NCBI GenBank assembly: GCA_025642075.2
Contig: JAODUO010000425.1
Span: forward strand, 248,001 to 312,000
Length of the DNA stretch: 64,000 nt
DNA from: Ridgeia piscesae
Taxonomy: Eukaryota > Annelida > Polychaeta > Sabellida > Siboglinidae
Direction: 5' to 3'
Notes under the pieces: generated by a model
The model's input: the letters and a program-made list of their open reading frames with translations, nothing else
Databases searched by the model: none
Told to the model about the DNA's origin: nothing
Part shown: in pieces, positions 1 to 13,242 of the stretch
How positions within the stretch are numbered: position 1 is the first letter of the stretch
How the letters are laid out: each line of letters starts with the position of its first letter
Translations under genes and position numbers: made by a program

Positions 1-1957
1 CGACAGCATGATGTCCCTTAGACCAAACACACACCAAAGACGACAGCCTGAGTCCCTTAGACCAAACACACACCAAAGACGACAGCATGATGTCCCTTAG
101 ACCAAACACACACCAAAGACGACAGCCTGATGACCCTTAGACCAAACACACACCAAAGACGACAGCATGATGTCCCTTAGACCAAACACACACCAAAGAC
201 GACAGCCTGAGTCCCTTAGACCAAACACACACCAAAGACGACAGCTGATGTCCCTTAGACCAAACACACACCAAAGACGACAGCCTGTGTCCCTTAGACC
301 AAACACACACCAAAGACGACAGCCTGTGTCCCTTAGACCAAACACACACCAAAGACGACAGCCTGAGTCCCTTAGACCAAACACACACCAAAGACGACAG
401 CATGATGTCCCTTAGACCAAACACACACCAAAGACGACAGCCTGATGACCCTTAGACCAAACACACACCAAAGACGACAGCCTGATGACCCTTAGACCAA
501 ACACACACCAAAGACGACAGCCTGATGTCCCTTAGACCAAACACGCACCAAAGACGACAGCCTGATGACCCTTAGACCAAACACACACCAAAGACGACAG
601 CATGATGTCCCTTAGACCAAACACGCACCAAAGACGACAGCCTGAGTCCCTTAGACCAAACACACACCAAAGACGACAGCCTGAGTCCCTTAGACCAAAC
701 ACACACCAAAGACGACAGCATGATGTCCCTTAGACCAAACACACACCAAAGACGACAGCCTGATGACCCTTAGACCAAACACACACCAAAGACGACAGCC
801 TGATGACCCTTAGACCAAACACACACCAAATACGACAGCCTGATGACCCTTAGACCAAACACACACCAAAGACGACAGCATGATGTCCCTTAGACCAAAC
901 ACGCACCAAAGACGACAGCCTGAGTCCCTTAGACCAAACACACACCAAAGACGACAGCCTGATGACCCTTAGACCAAACACACACCAAAGACGACAGCCT
1001 GATGACCCTTAGACCAAACACACACCAAAGACGACAGCCTGATGTCCCTTAGACCAAACACACACCAAAGACGACAGCCTGATGACCCTTAGACCAAACA
1101 CACACCAAAGACGACAGCCTGATGACCCTTAGACCAAACACACACCAAAGACGACAGCCTGATGTCCCTTAGACCAAACACACACCAAAGACGACAGCAT
1201 GATGTCCCTTAGACCAAACACGCACCAAAGACGACAGCCTGATGACCCTTAGACCAAACACACACCAAAGACGACAGCCTGATGACCCTTAGACCAAACA
1301 CACACCAAAGACGACAGCCTGATGACCCTTAGACCAAACACACACCAAAGACGACAGCATGATGTCCCTTAGACCAAACACGCACCAAAGACGACAGCCT
1401 GAGTCCCTTAGACCAAACACACACCAAAGACGACAGCCTGATGACCCTTAGACCAAACACACACCAAAGACGACAGCCTTTTGACCCTGACCAAACACCA
1501 CCAAAGACGACAGCCTGATGTCCCTTAGACCAAACACACACCAAAGACGACAGCCTGATGACCCTTAGACCAAACACACACCAAAGACGACAGCCTGATG
1601 ACCCTTAGACCAAACACACACCAAAGACGACAGCCTGATGTCCCTTAGACCAAACACGCACCAAAGACGACAGCATGATGTCCCTTAGACCAAACACGCA
1701 CCAAAGACGACAGCATGATGTCCCTTAGACCAAACACGCACCAAAGACGACAGCCTGATGACCCTTAGACCAAACACACACCAAAGACGACAGCCTGATG
1801 ACCCTTAGACCAAACACACACCAAAGACGACAGCCTGATGTCCCTTAGACCAAACACACACCAAAGACGACAGCCTGATGACCCTTAGACCAAACACACA
1901 CCAAAGACGACAGCATGAGTCCCTTAGACCAAACACGCACCAAAGACGACAGCCTGC
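1..1957. repeat. 40-bp minisatellite, about 49 units
   Basis: Core cagcctgatgacccttagac, with interspersed cagcatgatgtccc and cagcctgagtccc variants. It would lie in the intron after tail exon 14. Open frames across it are artefacts of the repeat. Confidence 0.97.
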
Positions 1958-2190
1958 ATCCATCAACCTGTGATGCATTCAGGACAAAGCTGTTGGTGAT
2001 GCCTTCAGGACAAAGCTTTAGGACAAAGCTTTAGGATAAGGCTGCATGCAAACAGGGAGGTATCATATCACACCGCAAAATATCTCAAAGAAGCATCCAA
2101 AATCCAGGTAGCGAAGCTGTCATCCCAGCAGGTAGCAGCACGCAGCGAGGCAATGCCTTTGCCAGGCGATGGCCCCTGGCACACACTTAC

Positions 2191-4758
2191 GTAGCGAGGA
2201 CAGCACGCGGTGCGGTCGGTGACCCAGGCAGCAGGACCAGGGTTGGGGGGGAGAGACTTGTTGGCGATGATGCTGCGGAGGACGGCGTGGGTACCAGGAG
2301 GTGTCTCTGATGCACCGACGCTGTCTGCCCTGGTGGATGACATGTCACTACGCAGGCCGTTGATGGTTGGCACAACAATCTTACGCCACCCTGCCTCTGA
2401 CGCCGTAGTCGACATTGACACTGTGTCAATGTCACTGTCAGTTGCGTAATCGGCTGGTGGTAGTGCCTCGATGTCACATGTTTCCGCCGCGTTTTGTACA
2501 TCTCGTGTCATCACCAGCTTGTTGATGTCATGTATCTCTGCCACATTGTTGACATCGCGTGTCATTGCTTGGTTTTTAATTTCACGTGTCATTGCCTGGT
2601 TTTTTGTTTCGCGTGTCATTGCCTGGTTTTTTATTTCACATGTCATTGCCTGGTTTTTTATTTCGCGTGTCATTGCATGGTTTTTTATTTCGCGTGTCAT
2701 TGCCTGGTTTTTTCTTTCACGTGTCATTGCCAGGTTCTTTATTTCGCGTGCCATTGCCAGGTTGTTAATGTCGCGTATCACTGCCTGGTGTTTTATGTCA
2801 CGTGTCAGTGCCTGGTTTCTGATGTCACATGTCACTGCCATGTTGTTGATGTCACGCGTCACTGCCTGATTTATGATGTCATGTGTCACTGTCTGGTTTT
2901 TGATGTTGTGTGTCACTGCCTGGTTGTTGGTGTCATGTGTCACCATGTCTGTCATGTTTCTGATATATGTTGACGCCTCATGGCTGCGATGACAAAAGCC
3001 ATCCAAGAGAGAAAGGCAGGTGGATGCTGGAGCCTGGAGCTTGGAGCTACATGTGACCGGTGGAGCCTGGTGCACAGAGCTACGTGTGCCTGCTGGAGCC
3101 TGGAGCACAGAGCTACGTGTGCCTGGTGGAGCCTGGAGCACAGAGCTACATGTGACTGGTGGAGCCTGGAGCACAGAGCTACATGTGACTGGTGGAGCCT
3201 GGAGCACAGACCTACATGTGACTGGTGGAGCCTGGAGCACAGAGCTATGTGTGACTGGTGGAGCCTGGAGCACAGACCTACATGTGACTGCTTGTGTGCT
3301 GATGACAGACGTAGACAATGACGAAGTGACAGTTGGATGTGTCACACCATCTCCAGGTGCTGTCATCTTACTGGCCGACACGTCATTCATGACACATGCA
3401 CCGTTGTTGTGTGTCTTGTGACTTGTCATCTGTGACATCTTGTATGGGTCCCAGTAGGCTGAGCAGCCACCACGTGTCGAATGACGTGTCACATATGACG
3501 TGTCATATGGGTCCCAGTAGGCAGAGCAACCTTCCAGTCTCATTGTAGCTGAGGACACAGATGCCACACCATCGCCTATGTCACTACGTGTCGCACTGTC
3601 GGTGTCATCGTCGAAGGACAGGTCGAGGCCGAGTGACTCGGATGAGACAGAGTTGACATAGGACAAAGCGGTGTGTGACATGTCACTACTGACAGCGATG
3701 TCAAAGAGACTTGAGTCATTGACACTGGGTGCAGGCACGACGCACGGGTCAAGGTACACCGACTCCTGCAGCGCGGCCGTCTTGTCTCGCTTCACTGATG
3801 TCTGATGATGCAGTGACACTCCGACAGGTGCCGCGTCGACTGGCGGCAGACAGACGTCAACGTCCTGGGTCTGGTTGTCCGACACTGACCTGACTCCCTC
3901 ACTGAACCAAGGCACAGACTGACCAGCACATGGTGTCATTGGTGGCTTGACTGATGGACCCATTGGTGGCCCAACTGATGGACCCACTGGTGGCCCAACT
4001 GATGGACCCACTGGTGGCCCAACCGGCAGTCCCTCTGGTAGACCATCAGGTCTGCATCGAGAGTTAAGTAGTGTTTCATAGACAGGTGACATGTGACGTG
4101 ACGTGTCAGCCAAATGTGACATTGTGTGACGCGGCATGTCGGCACAGTCTGACGGTGCATGACACGGTGATCCAGGTGCGTGTGACGTTGTGTGAGTAAA
4201 ATCAAAGACGCCCGCTGTACACATGGCCTGCATCACTGGCATGAGTTTGGTCAAGCCTGGCTGACCATCTGTCGAGTCACCGGGCCACCGACTCACAGCA
4301 GTGACCGCTGGTGGGCGGTCAAGCGGAGTGACCATCTTGAAGCGCGGCAACAGCTCGCCACTATAGACACTCCTGTCAGTGAGGCTGGGAGAGACGCGGG
4401 AAATGGCTGGCTGGGGATAGTTGAGGGACGGTGACTCGGCCAGGTCCAGCACGGAGTTGTACATGTCGTCTATCTCCTGCATCTCTGCAGCGAACAGATG
4501 ATCAAAGTACCTGGGTTTCTGCCAACCGGGGTCAGGCGGAAACAAAGAGTTCTGTACGGTCGGCTTATACTCCACCAGCACCTTCTGGGCAGACACGTCA
4601 CATTCAGGGTGTTTCTGGGTCTTCAGGGCACCCCTCGCAGCCACATCACCCTCAGTGTGTTTCTGGGTCTTCAGTGCACCCCTTGCAGCCACATCACCCT
4701 CAGGGTGTTTCTTGGTGTTCAGCAGGCCCCTGGCAGACACGTCACATTCAGGGTGTTC
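2191..4758 (-). CDS. Tail exon 14: second giant coding exon
   Basis: 856 codons from EHPECDVSARG to CCPRY|gtaagt, a perfect phase-0 donor at 2191. It opens with 16-residue HPEGDVAARGALKTQK repeats. A non-repetitive, clearly coding stretch follows (FPPDPGWQKPRYFDHLFAAE, then MQEIDDMYNSVLDLAE), which looks conserved and may be a short binding helix. Then come GPPVGPSV repeats (4025-3950), two copies of CSAYWDPY (near 3450 and 3520), 11-residue APPVTCSSVLQ repeats (3290-3030) and 9-residue MTREIKNQA repeats (2960-2480). Without splicing the frame ends at 2068. With splicing at 2191 the gene continues beyond the window, and the 40-bp array at 1-1957 is intronic. Confidence 0.82.
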
Positions 4759-4913
4759 CTGGCTGTCAGGTCCCCCGGGGGTTTTTCCCGGGCAGCAGGT
4801 GGGACACGTTTAACAGGGGTTTCCCGGGCTCAGTTCCTGGGGTTTAACTCAGGACGGGGGTTGGGTTTTTTGGAAAAGACTCCCTTCGTCTCACCTCCTG
4901 ACTTCACAGTCAC
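4759..4913 (-). other. Short intron or frameshift between the two giant exons
   Basis: The exon-13 frame stops at 4830, and the next frame is open only below a TAA near 4812. A phase-0 intron fits: donor GAG|gtgact at 4913, acceptor acagccag ending at 4759, about 155 bp. A stronger-looking donor (GGAG|gtgaga, about 4893) would be phase 1 and does not match a phase-compatible acceptor I can find. An assembly frameshift in the C-runs and G-runs near 4775-4800 is the other explanation. Confidence 0.5.
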
Positions 4914-7900
4914 CTCATTCCCGTGTCCCTTGATGTGTCCCCTGTCCTGTTTACTTGGTGATGCGTTCGTCCTCACATCTTCCCCATCGTGTCTCATGTG
5001 TGCGTCTGTCTCTGGTGTCAACTCAGCCCGTCTGTCCACTGTCTTCTGTCTGCGTCCAATAGAGTCCCTCGCAAACAGACCAGCTGTAGTGTCGGAGCCG
5101 CTGCCGGAGTCCTTCGCAAACAAGTCAGCCATTGTGTCCGAGTGAGCCGTAGTGTCTGCGTCATCTGAAGTGTCCGAGTGAACAGTAGTATCCGAGTGAG
5201 CCGTAGTGTCTGAATCAGCCACAGAGTCTGGGTGATCCAAAGTGTCTGAGTGAACAGTAGTGTCCAAGTGAGCCTCAGTGTCTGAGTCATCTGAAGTGTC
5301 CGACTGAACAGTAGTGTCTGACTGAACATTAGTGTCTGACTGAACAGTAGTGTCTGAGTGAGCCATAGTGTCTGAATGAGCCACAGCGTCAGGGTGATCC
5401 AAAGTGTCTGAGTGAACAGTAGTGTCCAAGTGAGCCGTAGTGTCCGAAGGAGCTATAGTGTCTGAGTGATCGGTAGTGTCTGAATCACTGCAGGTTTGTG
5501 ACAGTTCCACCTGGTTCTGTCTGACTGACACTACATCACTAGCAGTGTCACTAACCAAGTCATCAGTGTCACTACTAGACGTGTCCGTGTCAGCATGTGT
5601 CTCCGACTGTCCTGATTCGGACTCAGTCACTGTGGAAGGACTTCTTCCCACATCAGCCCCAGCCACATGTTTCTCCTCAGGTTTCTCCACTCGACCAGTC
5701 TTCTTCTTTGGCACAGGTTTCTCCTCACTACCAGACATTTTTGTTGGCAAATGTCTTTCTACACTACCAGATTTCTTCATTGGCATATGTTTCTCCTCAC
5801 GATCAGACTTCTTTGTTGGTACAGTTTTTTCTACACTACTAGACTTCTTAATTTGCATAGGTTTCTCCTCACTACCAGATTTCTTAGTTGGTACAGTTTT
5901 TTCTGCACTACTAGACTTCTTAATTTGCATAGGTTTCTCCTCACTACCAGATTTCTTTGTTGGCACAGGTTTCTCCTCATCAACAGATTTCTTAGTTGGT
6001 ACAGGTTTCTCTGCACTACCAGATTTCTTCATTGGAACAGGTTTCTCTGTACTGCCAGACCTTTTCACAGGCACAGGTTTCTCCTCACTACTAGACTTCT
6101 TCATTGGTACAGGTTTCTCCTCACTAGCAGACTTCTTTGTTGGCACAGGTTTCTCTTCACTACCAGACTTCTTTGATGGCATGGGTTTCTCCTTACTAGC
6201 AGACTTCTTCATTGGTATAGGTTTCTCCTCAATACCAGACTTCTTCGCTGGCACATGTTTCTCCTCACTCCCAGACTTCTTCAATGGCACAGATTTCTCC
6301 TCACTACTAGACTTCTTCAATGGCACAGATTTCTCCTCACTACTAGACTTCTTAGATGGCACAGGTTTCTCCTGACTACTAGACTTCTTCAATGGCACAG
6401 ATTTCTCCTCACTACTAGACTTCTTAGATGGCACAGGTTTCTCCTGACTACTAGACTTCTTCAATGGCACAGATTTCTCCTCACTACTAGACTTCTTAGA
6501 TGGCACAGGTTTCTCCTCACTACTAGACTTCTTCAATGACACAGATTTCTCCTCACTACCAGACTTCTTCATTGGCACAGGTTTCTCCTTACTACCAGAT
6601 TTCTTTGTTGGCACAGGTTTCTCCTCACTACCAGACTTCTTCAGTGGCACAGGTTTCTCCTCACTACCAGACTTCTTTGGTGGCACAGGTTTCTGCTCAC
6701 TACCAGGCTTCTTCGGTGGCACAGGTTTCTCCTCACTACCAGGCTTCTTCAGTGGTACAGGTTTCTGCTCACTACCAGATTTCTTCATTGGGTCAGGTTT
6801 CTCCTGACTTCCAGACTTCTTCGTTAGCACAGGTTTCACAACAGGTTCTTTAAGAGAAGTGCTTTTGGCTGAATCACTTGTTTTTAAAGGTCTGACACTG
6901 ATTTCTTTTCGAGAAGTGACTTTGTCCGAATCACTTTTTTTCAAAGGCTTGACGTTTTCATCAACAGCAGTGACTTTTGATGATGTGCGTTTTTTTAAAG
7001 GCTTGTCATCATTTTCAATAGGGGAAGTGACTTTGCTTGATTCACTTCTTTTTATAGGTTTTATGGCGCTTTCATCATCATCAGTGATTTTGGTTGTGTC
7101 ATTTGTGTCTGGTGTCACACCTGTCTTTGTCGACACCTCGCCCTCCCTGTCCGACTTGACTTGTGTCACATCAGCATGTCTTGTCTCTGGTTTATTGTGT
7201 GACATGTCCCTGTCGTGTCTCTCAACGTCTGACACTGTGTCATCAGTGTCGGTGTCTGTCACTGCTCGCCGCTGTCTGTCCGCTGTGTCACTCTCATCTG
7301 TCGATTCAAACATACTGAGTGTCTGCTGACTGAGACGCCCCACACCACGACCTTTGGTGACACTGCGGCCTTTGGTCACCCTCTCTCTTGGGGTAGGGTT
7401 CTTTGACGATGACGTCATATCACCCTTGTCTCCAGGACTACCTGACGTCATTTTGCCGCTGGTTTGTGGTGATTCCTCCACAAAATCATTGACACTTTCC
7501 GCCTCTGACATGGCAAGGCGTGCCTTGCCATCAGTGACACGTGACTCAGGTGTCACGCCATCGGTGACACGTGATTCGGGCACACTGTAGACACCGTGAT
7601 GTTGCCGTGTCGGTCGCAAAGGCCGCGTGTAGTCACTGTCGGAGGACGTCACGTCAGATGACCATTCTGTGTGTCTCGTGTCACTTGCGCGACGCACCGA
7701 CTCTGACGTGCTGACATCCTGTGTCATAGAATCACTGTAGACGGACTCGCTGTCTGTGGTCAGTGGCAGTGAATCGCGCCGGACAAGGGGGTGAGGGGAA
7801 GACATCTGCCTCTTCTTCACAGCGGGATCTGTCACCAAAGAGCTCCTAGTCTCGTGGTCCTTCCGTCTGTCTGCCGTGTCTGTCTGGTCAGAGTGCGACA

Positions 7901-10900
7901 CCGTTGACACAGAGTCTGTGCCAGAGTACGACGTGTCATTGTTTCTACGTCTTTGCTTTCCTCGCATCCAATCTGACTCAGTCACAGTGCCATCCGAGTA
8001 ACTGTAGTCAGTGTAGCGGGAGTCTGTGTAGCGGGAGTCGGTGTAGCGGGAGTCAGTGTAGTGGGAGTCGGTGTAGCGGGAGTCCTTGTAGCGGGGGCTG
8101 GTATAACGGGATTGCCTGTAGCGTGTCCTAGGTGACAGAGCCCCGTCACTGTCTGTGTCCGTCTGTGAGTCTTGATGTGTCCGTCTCAGTGATGCATACA
8201 CATTGCTACCATCTGACTTGTAACTAGACTGAGAACTCCCACTGTGCCCCGCCCCTCCCCTGTGCTCCGCCCCTCCCCTGTGCCCCACCCCTCCCCTGTG
8301 CCCCACCCCTCCTCTTTGCCCTGCCTCTCCCCTGTTGTTTATCCCAGACATCTGACTGCGTGTGTCGCTGTCAGTGTCAGAGTCGAGTGTGAATTGAGGT
8401 CGGTGTGTCGGGTGGTCAGTGCTTGTGTAGGAGCTGTACGTGTCGTAGTAGCGCCGCGTCGTGTCATACGTATAGAATGACGTGCCGTCTGTGTAGGAAT
8501 ACTCAGACTCCGACCAGTCGTCGGTGCGTTTCCGGTATCGCCGTCGTGGCATGTACGTGTCATCAGAGCTGTAGTCATCGTCGTAGTAATGACGCGTCGA
8601 CCCAGAGGTGTAACTAGTGACAGAGTCTGGTGCATCAATGGACCTACGTCGATCGGTCCACTCAGCTGCTGATGTCTTGTTCCTTTCGACAGCTGCTGTC
8701 ATGTTCCTGTCGACAGCTGTCGTCGTGTTACGACGCTGCAGTCCACTTGCCTTGTCCTTGACGTCGTGTCGCTCGGTCAGACTCATACTTCGTCGGAGGC
8801 CACCACCCGCTTTGCTGTCGACCGTGTCCTCAGTCCCCACCAGCCAGTCCGCCAGTGACAGAGATGAAGATGCCAGTGATTTGTCAAGACCATCGCGGTC
8901 TGTTGACTTGCGTGACAAGTCGTCACCCCTCTCAGTGGACGACGTCTGTGCCGAGTCACCTCCCGCAGGCGCCGACTTCACTGGTGACATGTTCACATTG
9001 TTGATAGATGGCGCCACTGCCCTGGTGACGGGGATGGCCGAGCGCTGGGTCGTGGAGCCGCGCTTACGTACAGACTCATCGTTCTCACGGTCAGTCTCCC
9101 ACACCACGGGGATGTCTGCAGAAGGAGACTTGGAGCAGTAGCCATAGGGCCGTGAGAACCTCGTTGTCTCCGCCGCCACCATCACGTCCTGTGACTCAAC
9201 TGACGGTGTCAACGCCACCAACACACTTGACGCGCTCTCCTGCTCATCGTGACTGAGCTCACTGCGTGATGATTCACTCAGCGTGTCATCACGCTCATCA
9301 TGACTGAGCTCCCTGTGTGATGATTCACTTAGCGTGTTGTCATGTTCATCATGACTGAGCTCACTATGTGAAGACTGAGTCAACGTGTCGTCACGCTCGT
9401 CATGACTGAGCTCACTGCTTGATGATTCACTCAGCGTGTTGTCATGCTCATCATGACTGAGGTCACTGCATGAAGACTCACTCAGTGTGTCGTCATGACT
9501 TAGGTCACTCCGTGAAGACTCACTCAGTGTGTCATCATGACTTAGGTCACTCCGTGAAGACTCACTCAGTGTGTCATCATGACTGAGGTCAGTGCGTGAA
9601 GACCCACTAAGTATGTCGTCATGACTTAGGTCACTCCGTGAAAACTCACTCAGTGTGTCATCATGACTGAGGTCACTGCTTGAAGACTCACTCAGTGTGT
9701 CGTCATGACTGAGCTCACTGTGTGACGATTCACTCACAGTGTCGTCACCCTCATCGTGACTAAGCTCACTGTGTGATGACTCACTCAGTGTGTCGTCACG
9801 CTTGTCATGACTAAGCTCACTGTGTGATGACTTACTTGGATGTTTCCCAGTAAGCGCTGCGTAGATCGCGTCATTGTCTGAGTCACTGTCACTCTCCACC
9901 TCATCAACCACACTTCTGGAGACCCTGGGTGATGGCACAATGGGTGTCGTAACCGCGGGTGATGTGGACTTCTTGGAGACATTAGGTGATGAGATTTTGG
10001 GTGATAAAGACTTTTTGGAGACTTTAGGTGATGATATCTTAGGAGATGAGATTTTGAGTGATGTGTCCTTCCTGGAGACTTTGGGTGATGAGACATTAGG
10101 TGATGAGACTTTGGGTGATGTGGCATTCCTGGAGGTCTCGGGTGATGTGGACTGCCTGGAGACTTTAGGTGATAAGGCCTTGGATGATGTGACCTTCATG
10201 GAGATCTCAGGTGATGAAATCTTAGGTGATGTAGCCATGGGTGATGTGGCCTCGGGTGTTGTGGACTTCCTAGAGACTTTGGGTGATGAGGTCTTAGGTG
10301 ATGAGACCTTGAGTGATGTGGACTTCCTAGAGACTTTAGGTGATAAGGCCTTGGATGATGTGACCTTCATGGAGACCTCAGGTGATGAGGCCTTGGGTGA
10401 TGAGACCTCGAGTGACGTAGACTTCCTGGAGACTTTGGGTGATGAGATCTTAGGTGATGAGGCCTTGGGTGATGTGACCTCGAGTGATGTAGACTTCCTG
10501 GAGACTTTGGGTGATGATATCTTAGGCGATGAGACACTGGGTAATGATACCTCGAGTGACGTAGACTTCCTGGAGACTTTGGGTGATGATATCTTAGGTG
10601 ATGAGGCCTTGAGTGATGAGACCTCGAGTGACGTAGACTTCCTGGAGACTTTGGGTGATGAGATCTTAGGTGATGAGGCCTTGGGTGATGTGACCTCGAG
10701 TGATGTGGACTTCCTAGAGACTTTAGGTGATAAGGCCTTGGATGATGTGACCTTCATGGAGACCTCAGGTGATGAGGCCTTGGGTGATGAGACCTCGAGT
10801 GACGTAGACTTCCTGGAGACTTTGGGTGATGAGATCTTAGGTGATGAGGCCTTGGGTGATGTGACCTCGAGTGATGTAGACTTCCTGGAGACTTTGGGTG

Positions 10901-11672
10901 ATGATATCTTAGGCGATGAGACACTGGGTAATGATACCTCGAGTGACGTAGACTTCCTGGAGACTTTGGGTGATGATATCTTAGGTGATGAGGCCTTGAG
11001 TGATGAGACCTCGAGTGACGTAGACTTCCTGGAGACTTTGGGTGATGATATCTTAGGTGATGAGACACTGGGTGATGAGACTTCGAGTGATGTGGACTTT
11101 CTGGAGACTTTGGGCGACAATACCTTTCTGGAGACTTTGGGTGATGATATCTTCTGAGTAGAGGCCTTGGGTGATGCGGACTTCTTGGAGATTTTGGGTG
11201 ATGACAACTCGGTTGATAGAGATTTCCTGGAGTCCTTGGGTGATGAAGGCTTCAGTGAAGAGACCTTGGGTGATGAAATCTTTGGAGACTTATGTTGTTC
11301 AACCAAGTCAAGAGTGCGACTAATCACTTTGTTAGAGGCAACGACATTTTCAAAAGACGTAGTGGAACCATGTGACGCTAGGTTAGAATCTGTCTCCGTA
11401 GAATCATCAATTGTTGCATCATGGGATATGTCATCATGTGACGTGTCACTGTGTGATGTGTCATCCTGTGATGTGTCGTTTTGTGACATGTCATCATGTG
11501 ATGTGTCATCACATATGTCATCATGTGATGTGTCGTTGTGTGACGTGTCATCGTGAGATATGGCATCATGTGATGTGTCAACGTATGACGTGTCATCGTG
11601 AGAGGTGTCATCGTGTGATGTGTCATCATGTGTGTGAATGACACTGCCCTCTGGTGATGTATCTCTGAAGCT
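4914..11672 (-). CDS. Tail exon 13: giant repetitive, disordered coding exon
   Basis: About 2,250 codons open in one frame, from an acceptor ttcggcag at 11673 (first residues SFRDTSPEG) to a proposed phase-0 donor GAG|gtgact at 4914; the frame stays open to a stop at 4830. Rich in Ser, Asp, Lys, Thr and Pro, with no globular domain. Modules in order: DTSHD repeats (about 11640-11410), SPKVSRKS/SPKIS repeats (11290-9910), SHDDTLSESSRSDL repeats (9840-9235), Arg/Tyr/Asp-rich and DSRYT repeats (8600-7980), GGVGHRG repeats (8335-8240), KKSGSEEKPVP repeats of 12 residues (6840-5690), and SDTTVHSD repeats (5480-5120). All units are multiples of three bases. Function unknown; a phosphorylatable scaffold is a guess. 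Reverse-frame ORFs over the repeats are shadows. Confidence 0.82.
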
Positions 11673-11763
11673 CTGCCGAAGGGAATATTGCAAAACAATG
11701 AGAGTGGTGACATCTGATGAGAGAAAGCAACACAACATTCACTTGCGAACATGTCTTTTGTGC

Positions 11764-13175
11764 AGATCACACTGAGCAGATCACACTGAGCAGATCACAC
11801 TGAGCAGAAGCTGAAACCAAGCATACTGAGATGAGTTGACAGCTAAAGAATAAGACCAGACAGCCCAAATACACAGACTTGAAGAATGACACCAGATAGA
11901 AAAATACACAGACCTCAGGAATCAGGTCAGACAGACCAAATATAAAGACCAGACCTAAAGACTGACCAGACAAACACACACATAGAACCAGACAAACCAA
12001 ATACACTGAAAAACAAACATATGCTTTTGACCAACTGTGCTAGACCGTGACAGACAATGACAGTCTTTCACAGGCTGTGACAGTATTTCACAGACTGTGG
12101 CAGTCTTTCATAGACACTGACAGGCTGTGAGTCTTTCACAGACATTGACAGGCTGCGAGTCTTTCACAGACATTGACAGGCTGTGACAGTCTTTCACAGA
12201 CTGTGGCTGTCTTTCATAGACACTGACAGGCTGTGACAGTCTTTCACAGACATTGACAGGCTGCGAGTCTTTCACAGACATTGACAGGCTGTGACAGTCT
12301 TTCACAGACATTGACAGGCTGTGATTGTCTTTCACAGATGTTGCAGTCTTTCACAGACATTGACAGTCTTTCACAGGCACTGACAGGCTGTGACAGTCTT
12401 TCACAGACACTGACAGGCTATGACAGTCTTTCACAGACATTGACAGGCTGTGATAGTCTTTCACATACATTGACAGGCTGTGACAGTCTTTAAGACTGTT
12501 ACAGTCTATCACAGACATTGACAGGCTGTGACAGTTTTTCACAGGCACTGACAGACTGTGACAGTCTTTCACAGACACTGACAGACTGTGACAGTCTTTC
12601 ACAGACACTGACAGGCTGTGACAGTCTTTCAGACTGTTACAGTCTATCACAGACACTGACAGGCTGTGACAGTCAAGTGAAACGAGATCATGAAAATCTT
12701 GTTTGATGTTAATATACATCTCCATCATGGGACCATTACAGACCAACTGTCAAGTCATCGGACACTACAATCTTCCTCATGGGATCATTACAAAACTCTC
12801 TCATATGACCAGGACATACCTCCATTTTGTGACCACGGCAAACCTCTCTCATGGGATCAGTAAAAAGTTCCCTCATGTGACATATGGAATGATTACTAAC
12901 CTCCCTTGTAGCATCAGTACAGACCTTCCTCATGCGACCAGTGCAGAAACAAACATGTGGAAGCAAACTAGAACTTGAGCCACCACCCAAACCCTGCAAT
13001 CATAACCCTATCACCCTAACCCTGTCACGCTAACACCCTAACCCTGTCACCCTAACACCCTAACCCTGTCACCCTAACACCCTAACCCTGTCATGCTAAC
13101 ACCCTAACCCTGTCACCCTAACCCTGTCACGTTAACACCCTAACTCTGTCACCCTAACACCCTAACCCTGTCACT
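11764..13175. repeat. Cluster of short arrays in the intron before the giant exon
   Basis: Contains three CAGATCACACTGAG units (11764-11808), about twenty degenerate units around ggctgtgacagtctttcaca (12050-12675), a weak cctccctcatgggatca repeat (12735-12960), and a telomere-like CCCTAA/CCCTGTCAC array (12990-13170). Confidence 0.88.
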
Positions 13176-13191
13176 GTAGTAGTCATGTTAC

Positions 13192-13242
13192 CTGGGCAGA
13201 CGCACGGCTGTAGTCATCGTAGGAAGACACCCGTGGCTCCAC
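13192..13242 (-). CDS. Tail exon 12: small linker exon
   Basis: 17 codons, phase 0 at both ends: VEPRVSSYDDYSRASAQ. Acceptor gttgtag at 13243, donor CAG|gtaaca. Its acceptor and first five exon bases (GTGGA) recur upstream in about three degenerate 100-bp repeat copies. Confidence 0.62.

Noticed and set aside
5476..6375. Plus-strand open frame of about 300 codons
   Set aside because: Shadow of the KKSGSEEKPVP coding repeat on the other strand.
9874..11157. Plus-strand open frame of 427 codons (LETLGDEILGDE repeats)
   Set aside because: Shadow of the SPK repeat region of the minus-strand giant exon; the minus frame is far longer and has splice context.
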